Below, piece after piece: positions 53,728-64,000 of a DNA stretch of 64,000 bases. Position 1 is the stretch's first letter; each line of letters starts with the position of its first letter. Origin of the DNA: Elysia chlorotica (taxonomy: Eukaryota; Mollusca; Gastropoda; Plakobranchidae); contig RQTK01000201.1 of the NCBI GenBank assembly GCA_003991915.1, positions 500,386-564,385 of the forward strand, given 5' to 3'. Made by a program: the position numbers and the translations under genes. The notes under the pieces were generated by a model. The model was not told the origin of the DNA, did no database searches, and saw only the letters and a program-made list of their open reading frames with translations.

Positions 53728-54986
53728 CATAATGTTTCAGTCTATCTCAGTTTATTATGTACAATTTTTAGAAAGTCTGACAGTGAACAAATTCTAGTGA
53801 TTTCAGTGTCTTGGTTTATTGAGGCCCACGTCTATAGCACTTATTTATTGCTCAAGCTTGTTCAATATTTTACAGTAGTGAACTGTTTTTATAGGTTTTT
53901 CATCACTATACTAGTTCAAATAGTATTTCTCTGGTCTTAGACATACTAGATTTATTAAATCTATCTTCACTTCATTTGATTAGTGCCAAAAAGGTCAACA
54001 AGCTCATCACCGAGGTGAGACTTTTTGGTCATAGCTGCCTCACAGTATGTTTGGGATAGACTTCATATTTTTATTTTTTTTTATCATCATATTTTTGTTT
54101 TCTATCTTTTACAAGAATATTGTATATCATGTTTTTGTGTGTCCAATTTTTCAAGCTGTATTTTTATTGTACATTTCGTGTACATTACCAGTTGTTTTTT
54201 GGGGGTTTTTTTGCTTTAGCCTGAAGTTCTGTAATGCCAGGGAATTTTAAATTGTTAGTCATGCATTTCTTTTATCATCAACCTGCAAAGACTAGCATGC
54301 TTTTTGGTTTTTGAAAGTAAGAATGTATTGTATATTGAATTTTAATTGTATAGTCATAATGTTTCATCCAATCTCAGTTTATTTATTATCATGTACAATT
54401 TTTAGAAAGTCTGACAGTGAAAAAAAGTTTAATGACTTAAATGTCTTGGTTTATTGAGGCCCACGCCTATAGCACTCATTGTTTCAAAAGACTATAGTCT
54501 ATAGCACTCATTTATTGCTCAAGCTTGTTCAATATTTTTCAGTATCGATTTGTTTTTATAGGTTTGTCTTATTACTAGTTCAAATAGTATTTCTCTGATC
54601 TTAGACAGACTAGATTTACCCTCGCTTCATTTGAAATGTGCCCAAAGGGTCAACAAATTCTATCAGGGAGGTGAGCCTTCTTGGTCGTTGCTGCCTCTCA
54701 TTTTTTTTGGGATAGACTTCATTTTTTATCTTCATATTTTGTTTTCTATCTTTTACAAGAATATTGTATATCATGTTTTTGTGTGTCTAATTTTTCAAGC
54801 TGTATTTTTATTGTACATTTCGTGTACATTACCAGTTGTTTTTTTTTGCTTTAGCCTGAAGTTCTGTAATGCCAGGAAATTTTAAATTGTTAGTCCTGCA
54901 TTTCTTGTATCATCAACCTGCAAAGACTAGCATGCTTTTTGGTTTTTGAAAGTAAGAATGTATTGTATATTGAATTTTAATTGTAT
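53728..54986 (+). repeat. 0.63-kb tandem duplication in the SETD2 3' flank
   Basis: Copy 1 53728-54350, copy 2 54354-54986. Shared blocks: TTTTTAGAAAGTCTGACAGTG, TTATTGAGGCCCACG, CAAGAATATTGTATATCATG, TAGCCTGAAGTTCTGTAATG. Confidence 0.9.
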
Positions 54987-55011
54987 TTGATTACTTTTTC
55001 AAGATGCATTG

Positions 55012-55017
55012 AATAAA
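55012..55017 (+). terminator. Candidate poly(A) signal, distal
   Basis: AATAAA just after the tandem-duplicated segment, in the last AT-rich block before the convergent gene's flank. Confidence 0.35.
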
Positions 55018-55473
55018 ACAAAATTGCAGAAAAAAATGGAAAAGTTTGTTTTACTTTTTTTGGCACACAAAATCTGTATTTAACAATTATATAATGATAA
55101 TAATGGATGGAAGTAAAACCAAAAACAAATTCTATAACCTCTGGGATATTTTAACTGAATCTTTGATAATTAGTTTTGAAATTCAGATTGAAGGAAAAAC
55201 TCAAAATTGTAAATAGTGCAATTTTTAGCTGGTAACAAATTTGAACCTCATGCTTTCATTATTTCTCTAGTGATTCTGGTATTTGGACCTTATTAAGCGT
55301 TCGGATTTAATAAATGGAAATGTCGCTTTCTTGAAAATGACATTACAACAATGATTGTCCTGACTGCCAGCTTGTTACATAAATATGACAAGATAAACTC
55401 TTCCGGTGGTGTCGCGACAGTGTAAACGTCATTCTAGCGGTGCTCACAACTATTGTCGCGAATGGGATACACG

Positions 55474-55562
55474 TCTGTTTAGTGGTCTTGGGACCCGTCC
55501 ACAATATAGCCTATATAGTGCTGCTGTTGGACGTTAGACCAACCCAACCCCTCTGTTTAGTG
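55474..55562 (+). mobile_element. SINE 3' end only (67 bp), with TSD
   Basis: Element 55485-55551 holds only the terminal part (GACCCGTCCACAATATAGCC to TAGACCAACCCAACC). Identical 11-bp flanks TCTGTTTAGTG at 55474-55484 and 55552-55562 show it inserted in this truncated form. Confidence 0.78.
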
Positions 55563-55689
55563 ATCTACACACTTCTTTGTTTACATCTGAGACCTCTTTA
55601 CTGCTATGAACTACATTCTGGGAATGTCAAGGTTTCGTTTGGTGTTGATTTTTGCTAGCTGGGTTGATTTTATAGATCTTACTTTCACT

Positions 55690-56470
55690 TTTGAAATATC
55701 TGTTTGACTGTCTGTGGATCTAGATCTAGATTTAGATTGAGGTACAAGTCTTCATCATGGCTCGGTTTGACGCTGCTAAGGCCCGTGAAATTATTAAATT
55801 CTTTGATAATGATGACAGTAATGTACAAGAAGAATTGAATTTAGATCTAGAAGAGGTTTCTGTTGTGTTCAGGAGCCGAGAGCACTAGAAGTAGCAGCAG
55901 AGGTAGTAAGAGAAGTAAATGTCTAGATCTATGCTCTATCAGCAGCCAAGGTAATCCCATATCCCAAGGTAGATAATGAAGACACTCCAAGACTGACTAA
56001 ATCTACAGCCCCTGAAAAAACTCACACCACACATCTCTAGACTTAGGCATCTAGGCAAGCCTAGCACAACTCACTAACATCACACTTCTCTAGGCTCAGG
56101 CCTCTAGGCAAGCCTAACATAACTCACAACATACTCATGACACACTTTCACCACAGCACCGAGGATATCATCCAAGTCCCTAGACTAGTAATAGTTATTC
56201 AGGAAGATGAGGATGAGGGTTGGTTATGTGCATCAAAATCTCAACAACTGGTAAGTCAAACCAAATTTTGTGCTTTTTTCCCTTATCATAGTGTATTTCC
56301 CTGTCCAATTCCAGTTATTTTGATAGGTACTACATGTCTGTAACACCGTAACTTTCTTTTTTTATGATTTTTTTTCTAAGGCCATATATTTTTCTATTAA
56401 TTTTCTGAAATTAATCCGGCCATGGGGGACAATCAGTGAAAAATTAATCCGGCCACCTAAGAGTTAACCT
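55690..56470 (+). mobile_element. Fragment of an interspersed element (transposon-like)
   Basis: Contains a 43-codon ORF (55757-55888: MARFDAAKAREIIKFFDNDD...) and a donor-like end after SKSQQL (56247). The part 55925-56155 matches 3480-3720 in reverse orientation (CTCCAAGACTGACTAAATCT, GGCATCTAGGCAAGCCTA), so it is a repeat family. A piggyBac-type N-terminus is possible from the style of the ORF, unproven. TTAATCCGGCCA recurs at 56411 and 56446. Confidence 0.45.
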
Positions 56471-59031
56471 TGTAGCTCGCGCTAAGCATAAAAATTAAGT
56501 TAAAATGTGGATTGTTTTCAAAAGATAAATTGGTTATGTTGTAGGAGATTTTAAAAATTGAAAATGCATTTTATAAACTAAAGTTTACTCATGTATTGTT
56601 TAATAAAGAAATAATTATTGGTCTGTAAAACATGGGTTATGTAGGTAGAATCCAAGTCTTTCACGCTTTGCCTATTCTTAAATTAAGTGTACAGAAGACA
56701 AAGTTCGCAACACAAGTCTTTATTCTATAATCATAATTATTAAAGTTGTTGTTTTTTTAACACAAGCCATACATATCACATAACATAAAATATTTATGGT
56801 ACTGTATAATGCACAAAATCTGACAAACAGGGGTTTGGAAGGAGGGGGGGGGGCTGCATTCAGTCTCTATCACAGATAAATTTATTTAAAACATAATCCA
56901 TACAAATCTTGATAAAGGTGAAATCCGCAAATCTGGTGATTTGAGATGTAAGGGTTAAAGAAAAATAGATAATGCATTAACCTATAAGTACAACTGATTT
57001 ATTATAATAGAGGTGTAGGCCTATTGGCTATCTTGGTTTATAAGCCTAGACCCTCACAACCAGTTATCTCACTCTCAGGACATGGACAAAATCATTTAAA
57101 ATCTTTTGATAGAAAATTATTTTAATTATTATTTTATAATTTTATATACAATTTTTTTTATAAATTTTTATAATTATTAATTATACCTAGTTTTTAAGGT
57201 ACCGTGACATTTCATAGGTGTTATTATTGAATACTCATTAGTTTGTTCCTTGTTCTCGTATATTTTAAGTTCAGCACTCAAAACAATAGTTTCAACAGAC
57301 CTACATTCAAATTTTTCATAAGTTCCTTTATCAATATTGTTTCGCAAACACATGCCAATTGTCATATATAAAAGATACATGATTAGGAAGAGTTTGCACA
57401 ACAAAAAATAAAAAGATGTGAGTTATTTTCTTTTTGCAAGCCCTATGTAAAATGATTTCTCACGATGAAAAAGAAAAGTTATTAAAGCTCAAAGTAAAGG
57501 AAGAAGGACTTAAAGATCCCTGATGCATATTGAGTTAAAAAAAAACAATAACCTTACTCATAAGACATGTAATGAGCAGCCATACAATTAAATGTAAAAA
57601 ATATTATTTTGATCATTTAGTCGAGTGTGAAATAAAAAAAATGACATAGATGTATCTTGGATCAAAATACCACATTTTATATGACAAATTGACATGTATA
57701 AAACTCATTCCTATAAAAAGTAGAATAAAATGCAAATCTTCATAATACAATATGAATCTGTATTGGTTGCTCCCATCATGGGGATAAAGTAATAAGTAGG
57801 GCCACATGGATCATTAATAATATACAGATACTACAATATTGAGCTTTTTACAAAATGCTGTGTTGGAATGCTTTCTCATCATGGTATAAAACATCTCGTA
57901 TACCGGTGATTATTCTGTTTTAATAATGCTTCAGTTGAATACTTCTTTACAATTGCATGATTGATTGTAGATCTTATAAAGTCATATAAAATACTTTGTA
58001 CGTAAAGAAGTAAATATAGTTAATATACTTCTTTAAAGTTTTATGATTGTAGATCTTATAAAGTTATATAAAATACTTTGTACATAAAGAAGTAAATAGT
58101 TAATACTTCTTTACAGTTTTATGATTGTAGATCTTATAAAGTTATATAAAATACTTTGTAAATGAATAAGAAGAAAACATCATAGGTACTATAAACATCG
58201 TAAAAAGCGCTTTAGAGTTAGTAATACAAAGTATAAAATTCAAGAAGTAATGCTTTATGACGTGTACTTTTTATATATGAAATTGATAATCTCGAGTAAT
58301 TATGGAAATCTTTCATTACATCTAAGACATGTAGCTCCATATAAAGAATTGTTTTGCAGATACAAAAGAGTATTCATTCATACGATCATTCAAAATAAGT
58401 CACAATTTATATATTTCATAAATATAATGATGAGTTAGAAGCTTTGAAGTAAATGATTACTTCCAACTTTTTTTAAAAACAAAATGAGCTGCATAAAACA
58501 AACTGAACTCGAATTAGTATCAATTTTGTTCTCAACACTATAACATTTTCTCTAAGTAATAGATGATCTAAGGCAGTAAAAAAAATAGGTGCAGGCACTT
58601 GTCAAAGACTGGTAAATTATTGATCTTCACTTTAAAAAACAAATAAAATTAGTTAAACATACAAAATAAAGGCAATGAGTAAGATATGAAACAGTTCTTT
58701 ATAATTGAGCCATGCTTTTCCACCAAAATTGGCAGGTAAGACAACTTAAAGTGAAATTTTAAAAATGCTGCTGGAGGCATTACAAAGGCAGGTGAAAATA
58801 TAAATTAATCAAAGCCAAGTGCTTCATGAAAGAACCAATAAAAACCAACAATGTTCCTTCTCAAATGAATTTCACTGTTCCAACAAACATCGTTTAAAAA
58901 TAATTGTATGTCCTGTACTAAGTTCTGATTTTTTCAATGAAACCTTATTTTTTAGTTCTTTATATTGTAAATGGTATCATTACTATCAAGTCTACAGCTT
59001 TCTGGTCTATACGAAACTTCTACCAAACCAG
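56471..59031. other. Region downstream of both genes
   Basis: AT-rich; possibly the EFHB 3' UTR. On the minus strand AATAAA occurs at 56998-57003 and near 56716. No ORF with supporting features. Confidence 0.4.
57930..58165. repeat. Three-copy repeat (about 78 bp)
   Basis: ATGATTGTAGATCTTATAAA and ATATAAAATACTTTGTAC with AAAGAAGTAAAT spacers, downstream of EFHB. Confidence 0.8.
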
Positions 59032-59229
59032 CTAAACTGGTTGAGCTTCTCTGAGAGCCATTGGGTGAACTCCGGCTTTGATCTGCGCCAATTGAATCTC
59101 GTCCAGGACGTTGCGGAATCCCTCCACACTGACATGGCCCTTGGGGTGGTTGGAAGCCGCAATTTGGTACACATTCTCCATCTGTACGCCTGTCATACGC
59201 ACCCCGATGTTGGTGAATATTGATCGGAT
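59032..59229 (-). CDS. EFHB: EFHB last exon with stop
   Basis: Acceptor ACTCCCTAG; 65 codons then TAG at 59034-59032. IRSIFTNIGVRMTGVQMENV, then ASNHPKGHVSVEGFRNVLDE, a helix-turn pattern like the final EF-hand-like fold of EFHB. Confidence 0.9.
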   Translation of the reverse strand: MRSIFTNIGVRMTGVQMENVYQIAASNHPKGHVSVEGFRNVLDEIQLAQIKAGVHPMALREAQPV

Positions 59230-62200
59230 CTAGGGAGTGTGGAAATTGAATTTGTATTAGAGAGAGCTATATATATTATTATACTCCTCACTGGATATAT
59301 ACTCCGCACTGGATATATATTATTATACTCCGCACTGGATATATATTATTATACTCCGCACTGGATATATATTATTATACTCCTCACTGGATATATACTC
59401 CGCACTGGATATATATTATTATACTCCGCACTGGATATATATTATTATACTCCTCACTGCTGTTGTATTTATGAAAACAAATTAATGCCAACTGAGAAAA
59501 TAATCCATAGGAACTTAATGTAATGTAGGACCTGAGACAACCGAATATAATCTTACTCTGCCCTATAACAAAATATGAGGGAGGATATGATAAAATTTAG
59601 GCTGCCAATGACAGATTAACATCTTGGATTGTAAGATTTACATTGGTTTTGCTGCTTCTGTCATTCCATTTTTCCATTCCCCCCCTTCTTTCTTGAATCA
59701 TGTCAATATTAGTATTGCAAAACCTCAAATCAAGAAATTCTGACAATTCTGTGCTTATCCCTGAAATCTACACATTTTACATAGGCCTAGGTCTATGCTA
59801 TAACATACAAATACATATGAAGGCCACAGTGGAAAAACCAGATATGTCACCAATTTGGATATTTAGTTTTGCACCTTAGCTTACAAAGCATAATCTTTTT
59901 CTTGCATCTCCAGAAGGTATTCAATTCAAAAACCGTTATTTTAGGACTGAAAAGGTTCTAGGTAGATCCTGCAGAAACTGATGAAAAGTGAGCATTTTGA
60001 AACTTAGAATTGAATTACAGGTGTATCTTGAAAGTTGTCAAATGTGACTTCTCTGATTTTTCCATTGTGGTCTTCATATGAATTCTTTAATAATAAATGG
60101 CTCAAGTTAATTTGTTCCTACCTCGTCTAGCGTGCGCGGCAGCAGAATGTCTCTCTCGCTCACGTTGTGCTGACTGTAGAGAGATGGACACATGAGACTG
60201 TAGGCGTACGCTTCATCTCCGTAGTTCTTGTGGTCGTTAACCCTTTTGATGCGTGGAGCAGAGAGATCGGAGCGGATTGTTGGCACACCGTAGGTGCGGA
60301 AATCTGGGTGGAAGAAAGATATTCAAAATTACACAACAGATAACTTAGGAGTGACAAAAAAATGTATATAATTGTATAATGAAATAAACAACTCTGAGAC
60401 TGCCCAGTTTATTAAGGAGCTCAAATATGTGTGAGGAATTGCGTTTTGATAAAAATAACTTCAAAATAACTTTTGATCAAAAAGCATTTTTTTAAAGCAA
60501 AGTAGGTGCGGAAATCTGGATGGAAGCAAGATATTCAAAATTACACAACAGATAACTTAGGAGTGAAAAATCTTATTCTGCTTACATTTATAATTTGAAA
60601 TAAACAACTCTGAGACTACACATTTTATTAAGGAGCTCAAACATGTGTAGGGAATTGCGTTTTGATAAAAATAACTTCAAAATAACTTTTGACAAAAAAG
60701 CATTATTTTTAAACCAAAGCAGGTGTAAAACTCAACCTTTAGGTAATGTAGTGGTCTATTGTGTAAACTACGTTTTCTTGAGTGGTAAGGTGAATCAGTA
60801 ACTAACCATCTACAAGATCGAGGTTCTGATCCCATGAAGCCCAATCATTTTTTTTATCATTTTAGTTTAGACCTTCTTCTAACCACTGTTAAGCACCGCC
60901 AAGTAGGCCTAGTTTAAGTTCTAAAGCATTTTATAACCTCTGGGGGCATAGTGGTCTAGTAGTATAAGACATGTTCTCTTTCCATTGTATTTGTAAGCCT
61001 ACATCTAAATAGGGCCTACTGTTAATCCATCCTAACCACTGGTCCTGATGAAAAAGGCCTTTAGGGATGTTTTACCTGCTAATGCCTCATTTGCCAGTAG
61101 GCCTAGAGAGTTGGGTTGAGTTGGTAGCTTAACATGCAACGTCAGAACTATTAGGGCAATATTGTGGACATGCCTCAAAAACAATGTCTGACAATTTTAC
61201 AACCTGTCGCACAGAGACAGTGTTAGGAGACCTAGACCTCAGTCTCAGACGGTCACATTATACTGACACCGACCCAACCAGTAGGGAAAAATCGGACAAA
61301 TTAATTTGTTGACTGATTGTGGGTTTCAAACCAGGACCTCCAAATTGAAAAACCTTTTGCGTCGGAAGCCCATGTTCTACCCCTAGACCACCGCGTCCCC
61401 CATAGACTGCCTATACAAAATCCCCCCTCACCTCTCGTGCTGATGCCTCCAGGCCCCACGACGGCGTTGTACATGCTGTTGGAGGTGCTGTGGTTGCCCA
61501 CGGCGACGTCCAGCTGCTTAGTGATGTGTCGGGGCGTGAGCTCCGAGTCCTGAGCCGACCTGGGCACCATGTCGGCTTCGTCGATCAGTTTGTTCGTCAG
61601 GGGTGTGATCGTTGCCCCTTGATTCCCGTGCTCATGCCAATCAGCATAGGGGGCGCTGTAAGGGTGTAAGGGATATTAATGTGATGTTGGGTGATGATGA
61701 TGGAAATATAGAGGCAAAGGTCTCTTAATCAAGTGATAATACAATAGGTTCTCATCAGCATAGGGGGCGCTGTAAGAATGTAAGGGATATTAAATGACAT
61801 TGATGATGATGGAAATATAGAAACATGGCCAAGTAATCAAGTAATAATATAATAGGTTCTCATCAGCATAGGGGGCGCTGTAAGGGATATTAATGACATT
61901 GTGATGTTGGGCGATGATGATGGAAATATAGAAACATGGCCAGTTAATCAAGTAATAATATAATAAGTTCTCATCTGCATAGGGGGCACTGTAAGGGATA
62001 TTAATGTGATGTTGGGCGATTATGATGGAAATATAGAAACATGGCCAGTTAATCAAGTAATAATATAATAGGTTCCACTCAGCATACATGCTTGTTTTGT
62101 GAATTTCAGTTTGCAGTGATAAGAACAAAAATGGCATGTTTCTCCTCATGAAATTCTTGAAATTTATGGTCTAACATCTTGTAGGATAGAAAATTGTTAG

Positions 62201-63355
62201 TTTTATACATCCATCAGAAAACAAATGGTAGAGCTATTTTTTAGAAGATTAATTTTAAAAAATTCAGAAGTCCCAGAAGGAGAGATTCTTGTTATCTTTT
62301 TTTGAGATATAATATAAATTCATTGGATAAGGGCCATTCCTTTTTTTTTCATAATTTTCTTTTTTCATGATTTATGCCAACCAACTTACGGCCCGCATCT
62401 TCCAAACCGGTTGCCATCTTCTCTTTCCAGTTGAGGAAGTTTGAGAACTCCAGGTAGTTGATCATGCCATCCCTGTCTGAGTCGCAGTAGTCGAGGACTT
62501 TATCCAGAATGTCGTGATCCACAGGGAGGCGATACTTGATGCACACATTTCGCAAATCTGACAGAGTAATCTTTCCCTTGCCATCCTATGTTTTTTCAAA
62601 TCAGGATTAACAAAAAACAACAACAATATTATTGTGATGATGGTAATGTTGAAAAGGATGGTATGCTGCTGATGATAATCAAAATAATTATCCAGCAGCA
62701 GTATACAATTGTTTAAAAGTCATCAAAATACAAAAAGCTTCAATTCTGTCTAAAAAAAAAAAATTGAAATCTGTTTTCACATAGGGCAATGATAAAAGCA
62801 TTAATTCCAACACCTCTTTAATACCACCACCCCGTCTCCCCTCTTCCACATACACAAAATCACTTGGGTAGGGGTGGTTAAAGATTTATTTATAAGCAAA
62901 ATACTTTCCTTGTGTGGCAAATACATTTGTTAGAGAGACAGAAAGATAAAGGGAGAAACAGAGAGAGAGGGAGAGAGAGACAGACAGACAAACAGACAGA
63001 CACACACACACACAGACAGACAGACAAATAGACAGACACACAGACAGATACAGAGGAGAGAGAGAAGCAGACAAACAGACACAGAGACAAAAGATGCATC
63101 ATAGACAAACACATTCAAACAAGAACGCTCACATTGTCGTAGAAGCGGAAAGCCTCGAGCAAGCTGTTGAAGTGGTGGTAGTTGAGTTTCTTCAGCTGCT
63201 GCCTCATGGCCGCCACGACGCCTCTCTGACTCTCCTTGCCCCTGAGCGTGCTGGAAGCTCCCCTGTTGTGGATGATGTCACCGGCGCCGTACGGATCAGG
63301 TTTGTGGAGGATGCCAAAGGTGTGGTCGGGAGGAACGTTCAACGTGTCCTTAATT
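59032..63355 (-). CDS. EFHB: EFHB (CFAP21), C-terminal part, 5 exons
   Basis: EF-hand domain-containing family member B; in animals an axonemal protein of ciliary doublet microtubules, also reported to act in store-operated calcium entry. About 340 C-terminal residues are present (human about 830); the rest lies past base 64000. Diagnostic segments: DHTFGILHKPDPYGAGDIIH, RGVVAAMRQQLKKLNYHHFN, the EF-hand DSDRDGMINYLEF, FRTYGVPTIRSDLSAPRIKR, NYGDEAYAYSLMCPS, and a terminal ENVYQIAASNHPKGHVSVEG. Convergent with SETD2. Exon 62390-62585 (exits phase 1) and exon 61432-61655 (needs phase 2) do not join in phase, so a small exon or an error is missed. Three acceptors are preceded by tandem junction copies. 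Confidence 0.88.
59262..59458. repeat. AT-rich minisatellite near EFHB last exon
   Basis: Units of ATATATTATTATACTCCGCA then CTGG, alternately shortened, about 30 bp upstream (in gene sense) of the last EFHB acceptor. Confidence 0.85.
60122..60303 (-). CDS. EFHB: EFHB exon (YGVPTIRSDL ... LPRTLDE)
   Basis: Acceptor TTCCACCCAG, donor GACGAG|GTAGGA; phase 1 in, phase 0 out, matching neighbours. TYGVPTIRSDLSAPRIKRVN and NYGDEAYAYSLMCPS are EFHB signatures. One copy of the acceptor and exon start lies at about 60505-60525. Confidence 0.9.
60291..60725 (-). repeat. Junction duplication before EFHB YGVPTIRSD exon
   Basis: The acceptor and exon start (ATTTCCGCACCTAC on minus) plus about 200 bp of intron occur at 60291-60480 and again at 60505-60720. 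Confidence 0.85.
61085..61405 (-). mobile_element. SINE, near full length, minus strand
   Basis: Reverse complement of the family: tail at 61105-61145, body with TACTGACACCGACCCAACCA, head ending GTCTAGGGGTAGAACATG-like bases near 61375. Contains a 30-40 bp insertion around 61290. In the EFHB intron 60304-61431. Confidence 0.7.
61432..61655 (-). CDS. EFHB: EFHB exon (SAPYADWHEHG ... GGISTR)
   Basis: Acceptor CCCTTACAG, donor GAGAG|GTGAGG. Encodes APYADWHEHGNQGATITPLT, then ITKQLDVAVGNHSTSNSMYN and VVGPGG. Entry phase 2 does not match the upstream exon. The acceptor plus CGCCCCCTATGC is copied three times upstream. Confidence 0.82.
61640..62095 (-). repeat. Acceptor-side junction copies before EFHB APYAD exon
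   Basis: Units of about 105-115 bp with TTAATATCCCTTACAG| and CGCCCCCTATGCTGATGAGA. Real acceptor at 61655; copies near 61770, 61876 and 61987 (the last with a changed base after AG). Confidence 0.88.
62390..62585 (-). CDS. EFHB: EFHB exon with EF-hand pair
   Basis: Acceptor AAACATAG, donor GGCC|GTAAGT. DGKGKITLSDL completes a weak EF-hand; DSDRDGMINYLE is a canonical calcium loop (Asp 1, 3, 5; Asn 9; Glu 12), followed by FSNFLNWKEKM, typical of EFHB. Confidence 0.9.
62932..63090. repeat. (GACA)n/(GA)n microsatellite
   Basis: Mixed GACA, GA and CA repeats in the EFHB intron below exon 63133-63355. Confidence 0.9.
63133..63355 (-). CDS. EFHB: EFHB exon (PDPYGAGD ... FRFYDN)
   Basis: Minus strand: acceptor CTTTCTCCAG, then IKDTLNVPPDHTFGILHKPD, ending TACGACAAT|GTGAGC. 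The first base completes a codon. Contains the conserved RGASSTLRGKESQRG block and the start of a first, degenerate EF-hand that continues in the next exon (YDNDGKGKITLSDL). Confidence 0.85.
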
Positions 63356-64000
63356 CTGGAGAAAGTTTTGAGGAAAGTTAACACAGGTTTGTGCAGGATG
63401 CCAAAGGTGTGGTCGGGAGGAACATTCAATGTGTCCTTAATTCTGGAGAAAGTTTTGAGGAATGTTAACACAGGCTTGTGCAGGATGCCAAAGGTGTGGT
63501 CGGGAGGAACGTTCAAGGTGTCCTTAATTCTGGGAAAGTTTTGAGGTAAGTTAATACAGGCTTTTGCAGGATGCCAAAGGTGTGGTCGGGAGGAACGTTC
63601 AAGGTGTCCTTAATTCTGGAGAAAGTTTTGAGGTAAGTTAACACAGGCTTATTCAGGATGCCAAAGGTGTGGTCGGGAGGAACGTTCAACGTGTCCTTAA
63701 TTCTGGAGAAAGTTTTGAGGAAAGTTAACACAGGCTTGTGCAGGATGCCAAACGTGTGGTCGGGAGGAACGTTCAACGTGTCCTTAATTCTGGAGAAAGT
63801 TTTGAGGTAAGTTAACACAGGCTTGTGCAGGATGCCAAAGGTGTGGTCGGGAGGAACGTTCAACGTGTCCTTAATTCTGGAGAAAGTTTTGAGGTAAGTT
63901 AACACAGGCTTGTGCAGGATGCCAAAGGTGTGGTCGGGAGGAACGTTCAACGTGTCCTTAATTCTGGAGAAAGTTTTGAGGTAAGTTAACACAGGCTTGT
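63302..64000 (-). repeat. 87-bp acceptor-side junction array in EFHB
   Basis: Eight or more units of 87 bp (one of 86), each with TTAACTTACCTC, CTTTCTCCAG| and AATTAAGGACACGTTGAACG plus 40 nt more of the exon. The lowest copy (63302-63355) is the real exon start; the array runs past the window end. The 29-codon period keeps frames open. Confidence 0.9.

Larger units (their letters stand above)
51664..55030 (+). other. SETD2 3' untranslated region (approximate) and downstream
   Basis: No coding signal. AATAAA signals at 51767, 53549 and 55012 allow short and long 3' UTRs. Contains two SINE fragments (52000-52030, 52965-53105), a poly-T run near 52170 and a 0.6-kb tandem duplication. The true end cannot be fixed without transcripts. 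Confidence 0.5.

Noticed and set aside
63513-63992. 159-codon repeat ORF as a separate gene
   Set aside because: Made of 87-bp copies of an EFHB exon start with intron; treated as an array, though a coding repeat is not excluded.

Overview
This is eukaryotic, intron-rich DNA. Long (CT)n, (ATT)n and (GAT)n microsatellites, many copies of one tRNA-derived SINE, a LINE 3'-end relic and dense ATCTAGAT-type motifs fit a lophotrochozoan invertebrate, most likely a gastropod mollusc. That placement is inference from gene content and repeat style.

Two genes lie tail to tail. Plus strand, about 5.4-55 kb: SETD2, the histone H3 Lys36 methyltransferase. I can trace 27 coding exons from an ATG at 5602 to a TGA at 51661, about 5,050 residues, roughly twice human SETD2. 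Exon 4 alone is 11,006 nt (13484-24489) and carries a disordered, RS-rich, proline-rich and Q/Y-rich region with coding minisatellites. Then come AWS (exons 6-8), SET (8-10), post-SET (11), the middle helical region (12-14), acidic linkers and small exons (15-22), a DPxTGQP repeat domain (23), half a WW domain (25) and the SRI domain (26-27). The second half of the WW domain is not found. Minus strand, 64-59 kb: the C-terminal third or more of EFHB (CFAP21), a ciliary EF-hand protein; its 5' part lies beyond the window. Between them are the SETD2 3' UTR with a 0.6 kb tandem duplication, a fragment of an interspersed element with a small ORF, and unassigned AT-rich sequence.

The most unusual property is that many splice junctions in both genes are followed (donor side) or preceded (acceptor side) by tandem copies of the junction itself: the last or first 10-60 nt of the exon, the splice site, and about 50-190 bp of flanking intron. 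I see this at SETD2 exons 5, 9, 13, 14, 15, 16, 17 and 26 and at three EFHB exons, with upstream-only versions at exons 2 and 12. The full exon is always the terminal member of the array. Some copies keep splice sites and phase and could act as micro-exons or decoys. Exon 17 exists twice, and the first copy has a 7-nt insertion that breaks its frame.

Other points: a SINE family with five insertions bounded by clear target-site duplications, four of them 5' truncated; a roughly 15-copy satellite made only from the SINE 3' tail; and recurring short linear motifs in exon 4. There are two assembly gaps, at 12502-12555 and 48459-48679.
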